DNA from: JAGQRJ01 sp041402045
GTDB taxonomy: Bacteria; Planctomycetota; J058
Assembly (NCBI GenBank): GCA_041402045.1
Contig: JAWKSZ010000042.1
Location: 1 to 64,000 of the forward strand
Reading direction: 5' to 3'
DNA length: 64,000 bases
Numbering within the stretch: position 1 is the stretch's first letter; each line of letters starts with the position of its first letter. This document shows, one piece after another, positions 9,722-18,604 of this stretch. Made by a program: the position numbers and the translations under genes. Under the pieces are notes generated by a model. That model searched no databases. It was not told the DNA's origin and worked only from the letters and a program-made list of their open reading frames with translations.

Positions 9722-10290
9722 TCGGTGATCCGGTGGGTGCGGGGAGCGAAGCGCCCGACCTCGTAGCCGAGGGTCGCGCGGCAGCGCGCGTGGAAGCTCG
9801 AGATCCGCGCGGCGCCCAGGTAGAAGCTCTGGTCCCGGGAGGTCACCACGCGCGCTTGGGGCACCTCGTGGGCGAGGAGGAAGCGCCCGGCGTTGCGCAG
9901 GTTGGTCGTGGTGTGCCGGGCGTAGGGGTCGACGGCGATCCGCCAGGGCGGGAGCGCGCGCGCCTCGAGCAGGAACCGCCGCAGCTCGACGGCCTCGTTG
10001 AACCCGGTGCCCGTGGGGTGCACGTTGCCGCCGCTGAGCAGGAGCACCTGGGAGCCCTCGCGCCGGAACACCCGCGCGGCGAGCCGCGCGCGCCTTGGCT
10101 TTGGCGTGGAGCGGCGCGGTCTGCCCTCCACCGCGTAGCCGGGGACCACGAGCACCGCCGCCGGCGCCGCCCGCGCGTCGGAGCTCAACCCGCGCAGGAG
10201 CGCGCTGGCGTCGGCGTTCAGCCCGGCGACGTCGACGGCGCGACCGTCGCTCTGCGCGCTGCGGCGTCGGCCTCGACGTGGCGGCCGGGT
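9669..10290 (-). CDS. DUF218 / YdcF-like protein, frameshifted
   Basis: This has the DUF218 (SanA/ElyC/YdcF) pattern: a VLVVPGYAVEG strand, LLLSGGN, then HPTGTxFNEA, RIAVDPYARHTTTNLRNAGR and an SRDQSFYLGA segment. Members are membrane-associated proteins tied to envelope maintenance. Near 9690-9720 the frame slips, and a second slip is needed to reach the natural end GDGPLDP and TAG at 9669. The N-terminus merges into a scrambled region, so the 10290 boundary is approximate. No membrane anchor is visible in the readable part. Confidence 0.6.
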
Positions 10291-10690
10291 CCAGGGCCGG
10301 GGGCAGCGCGCGCCTGGTCTTCCTGCGCGAGGAGCGCCCCCGACCCGTCGCGGAGTCGCCCCTGGATCCGTCCGTCCTGATCCGGTAGGCCGCCTGCAGC
10401 GCGGGGGCCGACGCCAGGCGACCCGAGAGCCCGCCCTCGGGGGCGAGGGTCGCGCGCACAAGGTCGCCGCGGCGCTCGGCCGCGCCGCGCAGGGTGACCA
10501 CCCTCCGCCTGGGGTCCAGGGTGGCGCCTGGCGGCGCAGCCTCCTCGACGGCGACGAGCCCGAGGCGGCTCTCGAATAGCCTGGTCCGCGGCGTCGCGCC
10601 CCGCGAGCAGGAACACTCCCCTCGCCCCGGGAGGGAGCGCGAAGCAGGAGCAGGAACCACGGGTGAGGCGAACGGCGCGTTTCGTCACGG
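10290..10690 (-). pseudogene. Scrambled coding remnant upstream of the DUF218 gene
   Basis: Protein-like pieces sit in successive frames on the minus strand: PPGARGVFLLAGRDAADQ near 10600, then LGLVAVEEAAPPGATLDPRR, VVTLRGAAERRGDLVRATL and SGRLASAPALQAAYRIRTDG near 10400-10540. Together they could encode an N-terminal region or a separate upstream gene. I cannot assign a family. From 10690 to 10927 I see no gene; it contains two direct copies of GGTGAGGCGT (near 10791 and 10851). Confidence 0.3.
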
Positions 10691-10927
10691 GCGCGGGTGG
10701 GGCAAACCCCAGGGCGTCGCTCCAAGTCCTTTGCGGACGTTGAATGGACCCCACCTGCGGTTCACTGGCGGAATTCCTCCGGCGCGCCGCCGGTGAGGCG
10801 TCCCACCGGTGACCTCGGGCGTGCACCCGATCGCCCGGCCTGCGCGGTTTGGTGAGGCGTTCCGCACGCTCTTGCGCCGCACGCCTCAGGCACGCGGTGT
10901 GCACCCGAACCCAGCGGAGGCGGGCCC

Positions 10928-11626
10928 ATGAACCCGGACTGGGACGGCTGGATCTCGGCGAGCGACCCGGCGGACGTGGGGCTCTCCCTGCGCAAGCTGT
11001 GGCGGCTCCCGGCTCCGCGCTGGGCCCGCAGCTTGCCCCCGGCCGCGCTCGACCAGCGCCTGCGCCACGGCGACTGTCGGGCGGCGGTCGTGGTCTCCAG
11101 CGATCCGCTCTTGATCGCCGCCTACACCGACGAGCTCGACTGCGCGGTGCTCCTGCGCTTCCCCGTCGAGCTGGCCGCGGCCTACGGCCTCGAGGTCGGC
11201 AGCCGCCTGCTGGCGGTGACCACCTACGCCCGCCAGGGCGAGCGCGCCGAGGACCTCAAGCCGGGGCCGCGCGCGAGCGGCGAGGTCCGCAACGTCCTGC
11301 CCCTGATCGCCGAGTTCCTCGTCGACGACCTGGAGGCGGTCGAGGCCCGCAAGGCGCAGATCTCCGAGGACGAGTGGCGCCGCGCCGGTCGCCGCGCGCG
11401 CACTGCCCTGCGCCGTCAGCCCAAGCCGATCCGCCACGGGCACCCCTACGTCAGCCAGCTCAGCCCCCGGCGCTTCCGGCGCATGGCGGAGCACGTGGCG
11501 AACCTGCCCCAGCCCGAGGCCAGCTCGGGGGCGGTCGAGGCGCCTGAGCGCCCGCCAAGCGTGGCGCTCAACGTGGTGACGGTGCCGCTCCCGGTGGTCG
11601 CGCTGGTCGCGGCCCTCGCGGCCTGA
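10928..11626 (+). CDS. Hypothetical protein, 232 aa
   Basis: ATG with a GGAGGCGGG ribosome site. The frame is intact and strongly biased, in contrast to its broken neighbours. The N-terminal half has Trp/Arg-rich helices and strands (AAVVVSSDPLLIAAYTDELDCAVLLRFP). Residues 130-175 are charged, and the C-terminus ends in a hydrophobic run (VPLPVVALVAALAA). No signal peptide. It converges with the damaged hydrolase-like fragment and ends next to it. Family unknown. Confidence 0.65.
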   Translation: MNPDWDGWISASDPADVGLSLRKLWRLPAPRWARSLPPAALDQRLRHGDCRAAVVVSSDPLLIAAYTDELDCAVLLRFPVELAAAYGLEVGSRLLAVTTYARQGERAEDLKPGPRASGEVRNVLPLIAEFLVDDLEAVEARKAQISEDEWRRAGRRARTALRRQPKPIRHGHPYVSQLSPRRFRRMAEHVANLPQPEASSGAVEAPERPPSVALNVVTVPLPVVALVAALAA

Positions 11627-12016
11627 CGTCGCGCACGAACTCGGTCAGCGCCTCGCGGCGTAGCCGGGCACCAGGAGCAGACTCGCGCGCGCGCCCTCGG
11701 CAGGCACGCGCCACACCTCGAGCCGCGGCTCCTCGGGCAAGACGTGCACGCTGAACGCGAGCCCCAGCGCGCCGGGGTCGCGCCGGTTCTCGGGGCGCGC
11801 GACCTCGACGCCGCCCAGAGCGTGCGCACGCGACCCCAGGGGCCGAGCGCCTCCGGGGCCGCGCTCGACACCCCGCCGCGCCGGTAAGACGAAGGCCTCG
11901 GGCGTGGCGGTAGGCCAGCGCGTTCAGGGCCAGGGACGGCCGGCGGCCGTCGCCAGGGCGAGGGCGCGCCAGCGCGCGCGGGCCCAGCGCCACGCGCGCC
12001 GAGGGAAGGTGGGCAT
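11627..12016 (-). pseudogene. Alpha/beta-hydrolase-like fragment, frameshifted
   Basis: From ATG 12016 (or GTG 12024 after GGGAGGGGAG) a basic N-terminus with a hydrophobic helix reads MPTFPRRAWRWARARWRALA. Further pieces lie in other frames: PSLALNALAYRHAR, then LPEEPRLEVWRVPAEG and SLLLVPGYAARREAL. LLLVPGY resembles the first strand-turn of alpha/beta hydrolases. At least two indels are present. It stops where the convergent gene begins, so the catalytic Ser and His regions are missing, and I call it a remnant. Between 12024 and 12161 a possible coupled ~45-aa frame exists but is not convincing. Confidence 0.4.
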
Positions 12017-12160
12017 GCCTCGTTCACACGCTCCCCTCCCGGGCGCGGCGGTTCTGCTCGCGCCGGCTCTTCGCGGCGCCGGTTCGGCTCCGTAGAGCGG
12101 CGGGGAGGGGAACCCATGCACGTCGGCCACGAGCTCGCCGTGGCCCGCGCGCCGCGCGGC

Positions 12161-12764
12161 TCACACCTCGAGGGGACCGACCTCGGCCAGTCCCTGGAAC
12201 CCGAGGTAGAGCGCGCTCGATCCCGCGCACGTCGTCGCCGAAGCGTTGAGCAGGCGCCTGAGGCTCGCGCTGCTCCAGGGCACGTCCCCGGGCCGCGACG
12301 CGCGGCCTCGATCCGGCGGGCCACGATCTCGGCCAGCCGCGCGCGGTCCAGGCGCCGCCGGCGCGCACGCTCACCGTCGGTCGGCCCGCGCGCTCGAGCT
12401 CGCGGGCGTGGTCCTCGTGGGCGCCGAGCACGAGCCGCCCCGGTCCCGCGAACAGGCGCCTGCGCAGCCGCTGCGGCAGGCGCTGGGTCTCGGGTCCAGG
12501 CAGAGCAGGGGCAGGCCGGTCGGGGACCGGGGGGAGCGGCGCGTCCTCGGGCAGGTGCAGGTGAAAATCTGCCGCCGCGCGCAGCGCGAGCAGGTGCGTG
12601 CGGTCTTGCCGCGGCCCTTGTCCCCCAGGACCTGCAGCGCCGCGCGCGGGGGCGAGGCCAGGAGCGGCTCCAGGTCGAGCACCGCCAGCTCGGGGCGGGC
12701 CCTCGAGGGGCAGCTCGCCGAAGGGGTTCCGGCGCAGGTTCAGGCGGCGAAGGGGGAGCTGCAC
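12161..12764 (-). CDS. Small P-loop ATPase, frameshifted
   Basis: The probable start is GTG at 12764 (QLPLRRLNLRRNPFGEL). Joining frames gives LRRNPFGELPLE, LDLEPLLASPPRAALQVLGDKGRGKT (a Walker A P-loop), THLLALRAAADFHLHLP, a central RRLFAGPGRLVLGAHEDHARELERAG strand-helix with Walker-B-like features, LDRARLAEIVARRIEAAR and a clean C-terminus ALYLGFQGLAEVGPLEV before TGA at 12161. The length is about 200 aa after repair of several one-base slips. It looks like a small AAA-type or DnaC-like ATP-binding protein. The partner or target is unknown. It diverges from the membrane/HEAT gene. Confidence 0.5.
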
Positions 12765-12810
12765 CGCGCGAGGTGGGCAGCCGCCTGCGCTCCCTGGGTA
12801 GACCTCGGCG

Positions 12811-14370
12811 GGTGACCCGTCCGAGCAGGAGCGCACCTTCGCCCGTCCGCCGCGGCCGCTGTGGCGCGTCGGCTACGCAGGGCTGTGGGTCGCGGTCGTG
12901 CCTCGGCCCCTGGCTCGCCCTGGCCACGGTCCTGCACCGCGTGAACTTCGTTCAGACGCACGCGCGTCGGCGCGCACCCGCCGCTGGCGTGGGCGTTGCT
13001 GCCGGATCCGTTCGGGCGAGGTCGCGGTGCGGCGAGCTTTCGGGGTCGGCGCGGCCTTGGGCGTCTCGCTCCTGGTCCTGCTCGTCTGCGAGCGGCGCCG
13101 CGCGGCTGCGTTCACCCTGGATCGAGGCAGGTGGGTCGCGTTCCTGGGGGCGCCCGCGTGCCTCGGATTGGCAGGGGTGTTCTGGGCGGATCATGTGCTG
13201 GGCCTGACAGCCGCTCCTGGTCGACCTTCAAGCGAGTGCCGTCGCCGACGCCCGCGCTCGCCTGGACCTCCGTCGCGCTGTGCGCCCTCGTGGCCTTGCC
13301 GCCCAGCCTCGCGCTGTGGGCCGCCGGTCGCGCGCTGCGGCGCGGGCGGGGACGTGCACGATCGGCCCCGAGCAGGTGCGCTTCCGTCCGCTCGGGCCTC
13401 CTGCCGTGGACCCTCGAGCTACCCAAGCACTCGCCTCGGCGCGCGGGCCCTCACTTCTCGCGCGGGGTCTGGCCGCGCCGCCCCGGGGGCCTGCGCTCCT
13501 GATCCCGACCGCGAGCGCCGAGCAGGCAGAGGAGGTCCTGCGGCTCCTCGACGACCACACGCCGCCGGACGCCGTCCTTGACTCCGAGCCGCGCTGGCTG
13601 CGAAGGGCCGCCGTCTGCGCCCTCGCGATCCCAACCGCCCTCGCGGTCTGCCGCCTGGGGCCGGAGTGGGCCGTGCCCGCGTTCGCTCGCGCTGGCTCCT
13701 CTCGACGGCGCGTTGCGGCTGGCTCGCGTGGGGCGCTGGGGTGGCAGCCCAACGACCCGGGCGCCTGCGTTGTGGCTCGGGCCCTACGGTCCGGGGCGGC
13801 GGGATCCTCGCGTTCCCGGGCGAGCCGCCTGGGCTCGACGGTGTTCCGAGGCCGTGGCCGCGTTGTGTAGCCCGGCGGCGCGCTGCTGGCGTTCGCCGGG
13901 CGGGGACGTGCTCCTGCCCTGGGAGCTGGAGCCGGCCCCGGGGCTGAGCCACGCCACCTGTCGCGAGATCGGGCCTCAAGCTGCGCGAAGGGGAGGGCTA
14001 CTACCTCAGCTTCGAGGCCGAGGAGGAGCTGCTCCGCTCCCAGGGGTTGGGCGCCCACGGGCTGGGGCTGGGCACCCCCGCCGGCACCGCGCTCCGCGAG
14101 CGGATCGCGGCCGAGGCCCTGCGCAGCCCGGTGGCGCGCACCCGCTGCGCCGCGCTGCGCACGCTCTACGGGACGCCCCAGGAGACCGGCTGCGCTCTGG
14201 TGCGCGCCGCCCTGTCCGACCCCGCGCCCGAGGTGCGCGAGCAAGCGCTGCGCCTCGCGGCCGAGGGCCGCTTCGGCGAGGACTGGGTGCAGGCTGCCCT
14301 CGAGGCGGCGCGCGCCGATCCGGCGCCCGACGTGCGTCGGGTCGCCGAGGCGCTGCTCGCCCGGCGCTAA
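12811..14370 (+). CDS. Membrane protein with C-terminal HEAT-like repeats, many frameshifts
   Basis: Pieces in order on the plus strand: LWRVGYAGLWVAVV and PWLALATVLHRVNFVQTHAR near 12850-12960; a membrane pair VGAALGVSLLVLLVCERRR and WVAFLGAPACLGLAGVFW near 13040-13190; TSVALCALVALPPSLALW near 13270; a cytoplasmic-type stretch ending SAEQAEEVLRLLDDH near 13540; GILAFPGEPPGLD near 13800; then from ~13970 an intact frame GLKLREGEGYYLSFEAEEELL followed by HEAT-like helices with repeated RxxALR and DPAPEVR motifs to the stop at 14370. At least five indels interrupt it. The repaired product is about 510 aa. The 5' start is uncertain (GTG 12811 is one option). Confidence 0.45.
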
Positions 14371-14960
14371 GCGCGCTCGCGCCAGCGGCGCAGGAACCAG
14401 TCGACCACGGCCAGGAGCTGCGCCTCCTCCGGCTCGCGCGGGATCGGGCTGAGGGCGGTGGGGAAGAACACCCCCACCGCGCACAGCAGGACCTGGGCGT
14501 CGCCGTCCAGGTCCTCGAGGCCGAGCTCGCCGCGGCGCGCCCCCTCCTCGAGGAGCGCGCGCAGGGTGGCGAGCATGGCCTGGGCCTCCTCCTCCAGGCG
14601 GTTGGGGGCGACCCGCAGCACGGCCTCGGTCACCTCCCTGGCGAAGGGGGTGCCCTGCCGGGTCTCCTGGGCCGCGCGGAAGCGGTGGAGCAGGTAGTCC
14701 CGCAGCTTCTCGCTCGCCGGCGCCTGCGACGCGAGCAGCGCCTGGGCGGCCTCGCGGTGCGCAGCCTGGAAGCGCTGCACGCAGGCGAACACCAGGTCGT
14801 CCTTGGAGGGGTAGTAGAGGTAGAGCGTGCCCACGGCGACCCCGACCCGCTCCGCCAGCTCGCGCATGGAGGTCTTCTTGACCCCGAACCGGCGGAACAG
14901 CTCGCGGGCGGCCTCCTGGATCGCGGCGCGGGTCGCCGCCTCGTCCCGGCGGGGGCTCAC
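14367..14960 (-). CDS. TetR-family repressor next to a P450
   Basis: The product is 197 aa. The N-terminal helix-turn-helix reads AARELFRRFGVKKTSMRELAERVGVAVGTLYLYYPSKDDL, the canonical TetR DNA-binding domain; the rest is the all-helical ligand/dimer domain. The GTG start overlaps the stop of the upstream P450 gene (GTGA), so both are one operon and the repressor probably controls its own synthesis together with the P450. The inverted repeat at 16318-16344 upstream of the operon is a plausible operator. The ligand is unknown; for such pairs a hydrophobic P450 substrate is common. Confidence 0.9.
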   Translation of the reverse strand: MSPRRDEAATRAAIQEAARELFRRFGVKKTSMRELAERVGVAVGTLYLYYPSKDDLVFACVQRFQAAHREAAQALLASQAPASEKLRDYLLHRFRAAQETRQGTPFAREVTEAVLRVAPNRLEEEAQAMLATLRALLEEGARRGELGLEDLDGDAQVLLCAVGVFFPTALSPIPREPEEAQLLAVVDWFLRRWRERA

Positions 14961-16300
14961 GCCGACCGCGGGGTCACGGTCATGCGCAGCGGGTCCCGCG
15001 GACGCAGGGTGAAGGTCGGGTCCGGCACCGGCGCGTCCCCCACGTGGGCGAAGTCGAAGCGACCGAGGAGCGTGGCCAGGATCAAGGGCGCCTCCAGCAG
15101 CGCGAGCTGGCGCCCAATGCACAGCCGGGGGCCGCCGCCGAAGGGGACGTAGGCGAAGCGGTGCCGCGTCGCGACCTGCTCGGGGTCGAAGCGGTGCGGG
15201 TCGAAGCGCAGCGGGTCGGGCCAGTGCGCGGGGTGCCGCTGGACCAGCCACTGGGAGGTCGTGATCAGGCTCCGCGCCGGGAGCCGGAAGCCGCCGACGG
15301 CGTCCTCGGCCAGGCTCTGGCGCGGCTGACCCCAGGCCGGCGGGTAGAGCCGCAGCGCCTCCTCGAAGGCCTGCCGGGTGAGGCGCAAGGCGGGGAGGTC
15401 GGCTGCGGTGGGGGGCCGGTCCCGGGCGACGGCGTCGACCTCGGCCTGGACCTCGTCCCGCGCCGCGGGGTTCGTGGCCAGGAGGTAGAGCGTCCAGGCC
15501 AGGGCCGCGGCGCTGGTGTCGTGGCCCGCGATCAGGAGCGTGACCATTTCGTCGACGAGCTCGTCGTCGCCGAGGCCCTCGTCGCCCGGCTGGAGCAGCC
15601 GGCCCAGGAGGTCGTCGCGGGGGGCGCCGTCCGCCCGCCGGGCGGCGAGCACCTCGCGCATGAGCCGACGCAGGGTGTTCCGCGCGCGCCGCAGGCGGCG
15701 GTTGCCGCGGGTCGGCACCCACAGCGGCGGCTGGACCCCGCCCGCGAGCCGCGCGCCCAGGCAGGCGAAGGCCTCGCGCAGGGCCTCGCCGAAGGCGCCC
15801 GCGTGCTGCTCGAGGTCGGCGCCGAAGAACACACGAGAGGCCACCCGCAGCGTGAGCTCGGTCAGCTCCTCCAGCAGGTTGCGCGGGGCGTCCCGGGGCG
15901 TCCGCGCCCAGCCCTCGGCGTGCTCGGACGCGGCCGCGACGATCGCCGGCGCCATGCCCGTCAGGCGCTCGGGGTGGAACGCCGGCGCGAGGAGCTTGCG
16001 CTTGCGCTTCCAGACCTCGCCCTCGCTCGTGAACACCCCCGCCCCGAACACCGGGCGCACGATCGAGAGGAAGAACCCGGGCTTCACGTAGTTGGCGTGG
16101 TTACGGCTGAGGATCTGCTCCACGCCCTCCGGGGACGCGACGACCACCATGCGCAGCAGCCCGCCCAGGAGCTTGATCGCGACCACGTCGCCGTGCTCGC
16201 GCTGCAGCCGCTCGTAGAGCCCCAGGGGGTCGCGCTGCATGTCGCCTGTGAACGACCCCTTGGGGCAAGGGACCTCGCGCAGCGGGATCGTCTCGGCCAT
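14957..16300 (-). CDS. Cytochrome P450
   Basis: The product is 447 aa, a normal soluble bacterial P450. The heme loop FGGGPRLCIGR carries the Cys ligand (FxxGxRxCxG), the I helix has AGHDTSAA, the K helix shows ExxR (EEALRLYP), and PERF-like DPHRFDPE precedes the heme loop. The sequence resembles CYP102/CYP4-like fatty-acid hydroxylases more than actinobacterial ones, but I cannot name a subfamily. ATG start 19 nt from the candidate operator. It is cotranscribed with the TetR gene. A monooxygenase needs a ferredoxin and reductase, and none is encoded nearby. Confidence 0.92.
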   Translation of the reverse strand: MAETIPLREVPCPKGSFTGDMQRDPLGLYERLQREHGDVVAIKLLGGLLRMVVVASPEGVEQILSRNHANYVKPGFFLSIVRPVFGAGVFTSEGEVWKRKRKLLAPAFHPERLTGMAPAIVAAASEHAEGWARTPRDAPRNLLEELTELTLRVASRVFFGADLEQHAGAFGEALREAFACLGARLAGGVQPPLWVPTRGNRRLRRARNTLRRLMREVLAARRADGAPRDDLLGRLLQPGDEGLGDDELVDEMVTLLIAGHDTSAAALAWTLYLLATNPAARDEVQAEVDAVARDRPPTAADLPALRLTRQAFEEALRLYPPAWGQPRQSLAEDAVGGFRLPARSLITTSQWLVQRHPAHWPDPLRFDPHRFDPEQVATRHRFAYVPFGGGPRLCIGRQLALLEAPLILATLLGRFDFAHVGDAPVPDPTFTLRPRDPLRMTVTPRSA

Positions 16301-16317
16301 GCAGCGCCTCCGTGAAT

Positions 16318-16344
16318 AATGAACGAAGCATGCCTTTGTTCATT
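16318..16344. promoter_or_regulatory. Candidate TetR operator
   Basis: AATGAAC and GTTCATT are perfect 7-bp inverted arms separated by 13 nt that contain the palindrome GCATGC. It lies between the P450 start and the divergent kinase gene, in locally AT-rich sequence. Spacing and symmetry suit a TetR dimer, so it may repress the P450/TetR operon and possibly the kinase. Confidence 0.55.
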
Positions 16345-16400
16345 CTTGGGAGCAACCCCCACGGGACCTCCCCTGCGTTGCTCGCCTCGAGCCCCCCAGC

Positions 16401-16406
16401 CACACT
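16401..16406 (+). promoter_or_regulatory. -10-like box of kinase-TPR gene 1
   Basis: CACACT ends 5 nt before GTG 16412. The paralogous kinase gene at 22798 has the same hexamer 6 nt before its ATG, which supports both start choices and leaderless transcription. Confidence 0.4.
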
Positions 16407-16411
16407 CGGGC

Positions 16412-18514
16412 GTGGAACGCGTCGGGCCCTACGTCGTGCAGAGCGAGCTCGCTCGCGGAGGCATGGGGGTCGTCTACCGCGCGCAGGCGGCGGACGGGTC
16501 CCCGGTGGCGCTCAAGCTGCTCCTCGCCCAGCGCAGCGCCAGCCCCAACGCGCGGCGGCGGTTCCTGACCGAGGTCGAGGCCCTGGCGCGGCTGCGGCAC
16601 CCCGGGGTGGTCCCGGTCCTCGGCGCGGGGGAGCACCAGGGCGTGCCCTACATGGCCCTCGAGCTCGTGGACGGGGAGAGCCTGGCGGCGCGGCTGCGGC
16701 GCGGCCCGCTCCCGGTGTTCGAGGCGCTGCGGGTCGCGGGGCAGGTCGCCCAGGCCTTGAGCTACGTCCACGGCTGCGGGGTCCTGCACCGCGACCTGAC
16801 CCCGGGCAACGTGCTCCTGCGCCGCGACGGCCAGGCGCTGCTCACCGACTTCGGCCTCGCGCGGGACGAGCAGGCCGAGCACAGCCGGGTGACCCAGAGC
16901 GGGGTGTTCCTCGGGACCCCCGGCTATTGGTCGCCGGAGCAGGCCCTGGGGCGACGGGGCGCGGTGGGCCCGCGCACCGACGTCTACGGCCTGGGCGCCG
17001 TGCTCTACGCCTGCCTCACCGGCCGCGCGCCCGTCGAGGGGGGGACCCTCAGCGAGCTCCTGATTCGGGCCGAGGACCCGCCCACGCCGCCCCGCGCGCT
17101 GCGCCCCGAGGTCCCCGAGTGGGTGGACGCGCTCTGCCTGCGCTGCCTGGCGCGCGACCCGGAGGCGCGCTTCGCCTCCGCCGAGGCCGTGGCCCGGGCC
17201 CTCGTGCGCGGTCCGGAGGTCCCTGCCGAGCGGGGCCTGGGCGGCGTCGCGCTGGTGGCCGTCGCCCTGGCCGCGCTCTCCCTCAGCGTCGTGGTGGGGG
17301 TGGCCTGGGGACGCTCGCGGCCAGCCGAGCGGGCGGAGGCGCCGAGTCCCTCGCCCGCGGAGGCTCCCCCCGTCCAGGACCCCGAGCCGGAGCTCGAGGC
17401 TGTGCCCGGGCCCGCGCCCCTGCCCGGCGGTCGCTCCAGGGCGTTCGCCGTCGCGCAGGGGCTGGCCCAGCTCGAGGCCAAGAAACCAGAGGTGGCCCTC
17501 GCGATCCTGCAGCAGGTCCTCGAGCTGCACCCCGAGCACACCCCTGCGCGCTTGGGCCGGGCCGAGGCCTTGCGCGAGCTCGATCGCTGGGAAGAGGCGC
17601 TCGACGACTACCTGTGGGTGCTGGAGCAGAGCCCGAGGTCGCCCGTCGCCTGGGCCGGGCGGGGTGCGTGCCTGCACGACCTCGGGCGGGAGGAGGAGGC
17701 GCTCGACGCGCTGGGGGAGGCCGTGCGCCTGGACCCCAGCGACCACCGCTCGCGGACACGGCGGGCGACGATCGCCTCGAAGCTGGGGAGGTTCGAGCTC
17801 GCCGTGGACGAGCTGGACCAGCTCGTGCTGCAGGCGCCGGACTCGGAGGTGATCCGCGGCATGCGCGCGACGGTCCTGGCCACCGCCGGGCGGCGGGAAG
17901 CGGCGCTCGCCGACTGCGACTGGCTCCTGGCCCGTCGGCCCGACCAGCGGACGATCCGCGCGATCCGCGCCAACCTCCTGGGGGTGCTCAAGCGCTACCC
18001 GCGGGCCCTCGAGGACTACGACGTACTGATCCGGGAGGCGCCCAGCGCCAAGCTCCACCACGACCGCGCGCTGTGCCGCGCGCACCTGGGCCAGCATGCA
18101 CGCGCGCTCGCGGACTACGACGCCGCCGTGGCCCTCGGGCTGGACGACGCCGCGATCTACGCCAACCGCGCCCTCGCGCGCCACGAGCTCGAGGACGTCG
18201 CCGGGGCGGTGGAAGACTTCACCCGCGCGCTCGAGCGCGACCCCCGGGACGCCACGACCTGGCGGCGGCGCGCGCTGGACCTGAACAGCCTCGACCGCCA
18301 CCCGGAGGCCCTCGGGGACCTCGAGCGCTCGTTGGAGCTCGACCCAGGGGACGGCGGGACCTGGGTGCAGAAGGGCCTGACCCTCTCGCTGCTGAAGCGC
18401 TACGACGAGGCGGTCGAGGCCCTCGACCACGCCCTCAGCCTCGAGCTCCCCGACCCCACGATGGCGCGCAAGATTCGGGCCGCCGCTCAGCGCGCGGCGG
18501 CGCAGACCCGCTGA
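16412..18514 (+). CDS. Membrane Ser/Thr kinase with extracytoplasmic TPR region (copy 1)
   Basis: I chose GTG 16412 because the second copy (22798) starts at the same point before the kinase fold; ATG 16319 is in frame but lies inside the operator-like repeat. Residues 5-265 are a Hanks-type kinase: glycine loop ARGGMGVVY, VALKLL Lys35, catalytic loop HRDLTPGN, TDFGLA and GTPGYWSPE. The usual HRDLK Lys is Thr, a change also seen in some bacterial kinases. A membrane helix sits at about 275-297, then a Pro/Glu linker and about ten TPR helices with A-L-D-P spacing to the end. It probably senses or scaffolds an envelope partner; the neighbouring multiheme lipoproteins are candidates. 700 aa. Confidence 0.9.
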   Translation: MERVGPYVVQSELARGGMGVVYRAQAADGSPVALKLLLAQRSASPNARRRFLTEVEALARLRHPGVVPVLGAGEHQGVPYMALELVDGESLAARLRRGPLPVFEALRVAGQVAQALSYVHGCGVLHRDLTPGNVLLRRDGQALLTDFGLARDEQAEHSRVTQSGVFLGTPGYWSPEQALGRRGAVGPRTDVYGLGAVLYACLTGRAPVEGGTLSELLIRAEDPPTPPRALRPEVPEWVDALCLRCLARDPEARFASAEAVARALVRGPEVPAERGLGGVALVAVALAALSLSVVVGVAWGRSRPAERAEAPSPSPAEAPPVQDPEPELEAVPGPAPLPGGRSRAFAVAQGLAQLEAKKPEVALAILQQVLELHPEHTPARLGRAEALRELDRWEEALDDYLWVLEQSPRSPVAWAGRGACLHDLGREEEALDALGEAVRLDPSDHRSRTRRATIASKLGRFELAVDELDQLVLQAPDSEVIRGMRATVLATAGRREAALADCDWLLARRPDQRTIRAIRANLLGVLKRYPRALEDYDVLIREAPSAKLHHDRALCRAHLGQHARALADYDAAVALGLDDAAIYANRALARHELEDVAGAVEDFTRALERDPRDATTWRRRALDLNSLDRHPEALGDLERSLELDPGDGGTWVQKGLTLSLLKRYDEAVEALDHALSLELPDPTMARKIRAAAQRAAAQTR

Positions 18515-18604
18515 GCGCGCCCTGCACGTCCGACCTTTCGCTCCAGCGCGCTCGCCCGCGACGCCGTACGCGCGGTCCGACAGGGCCGGTTCCAGCGCGG
18601 CTCG

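Noticed and set aside
9540..14400. Prophage or transposon remnant
   Set aside because: No integrase, transposase, terminal repeat or target-site duplication is visible. Fragments match ordinary chromosomal families.
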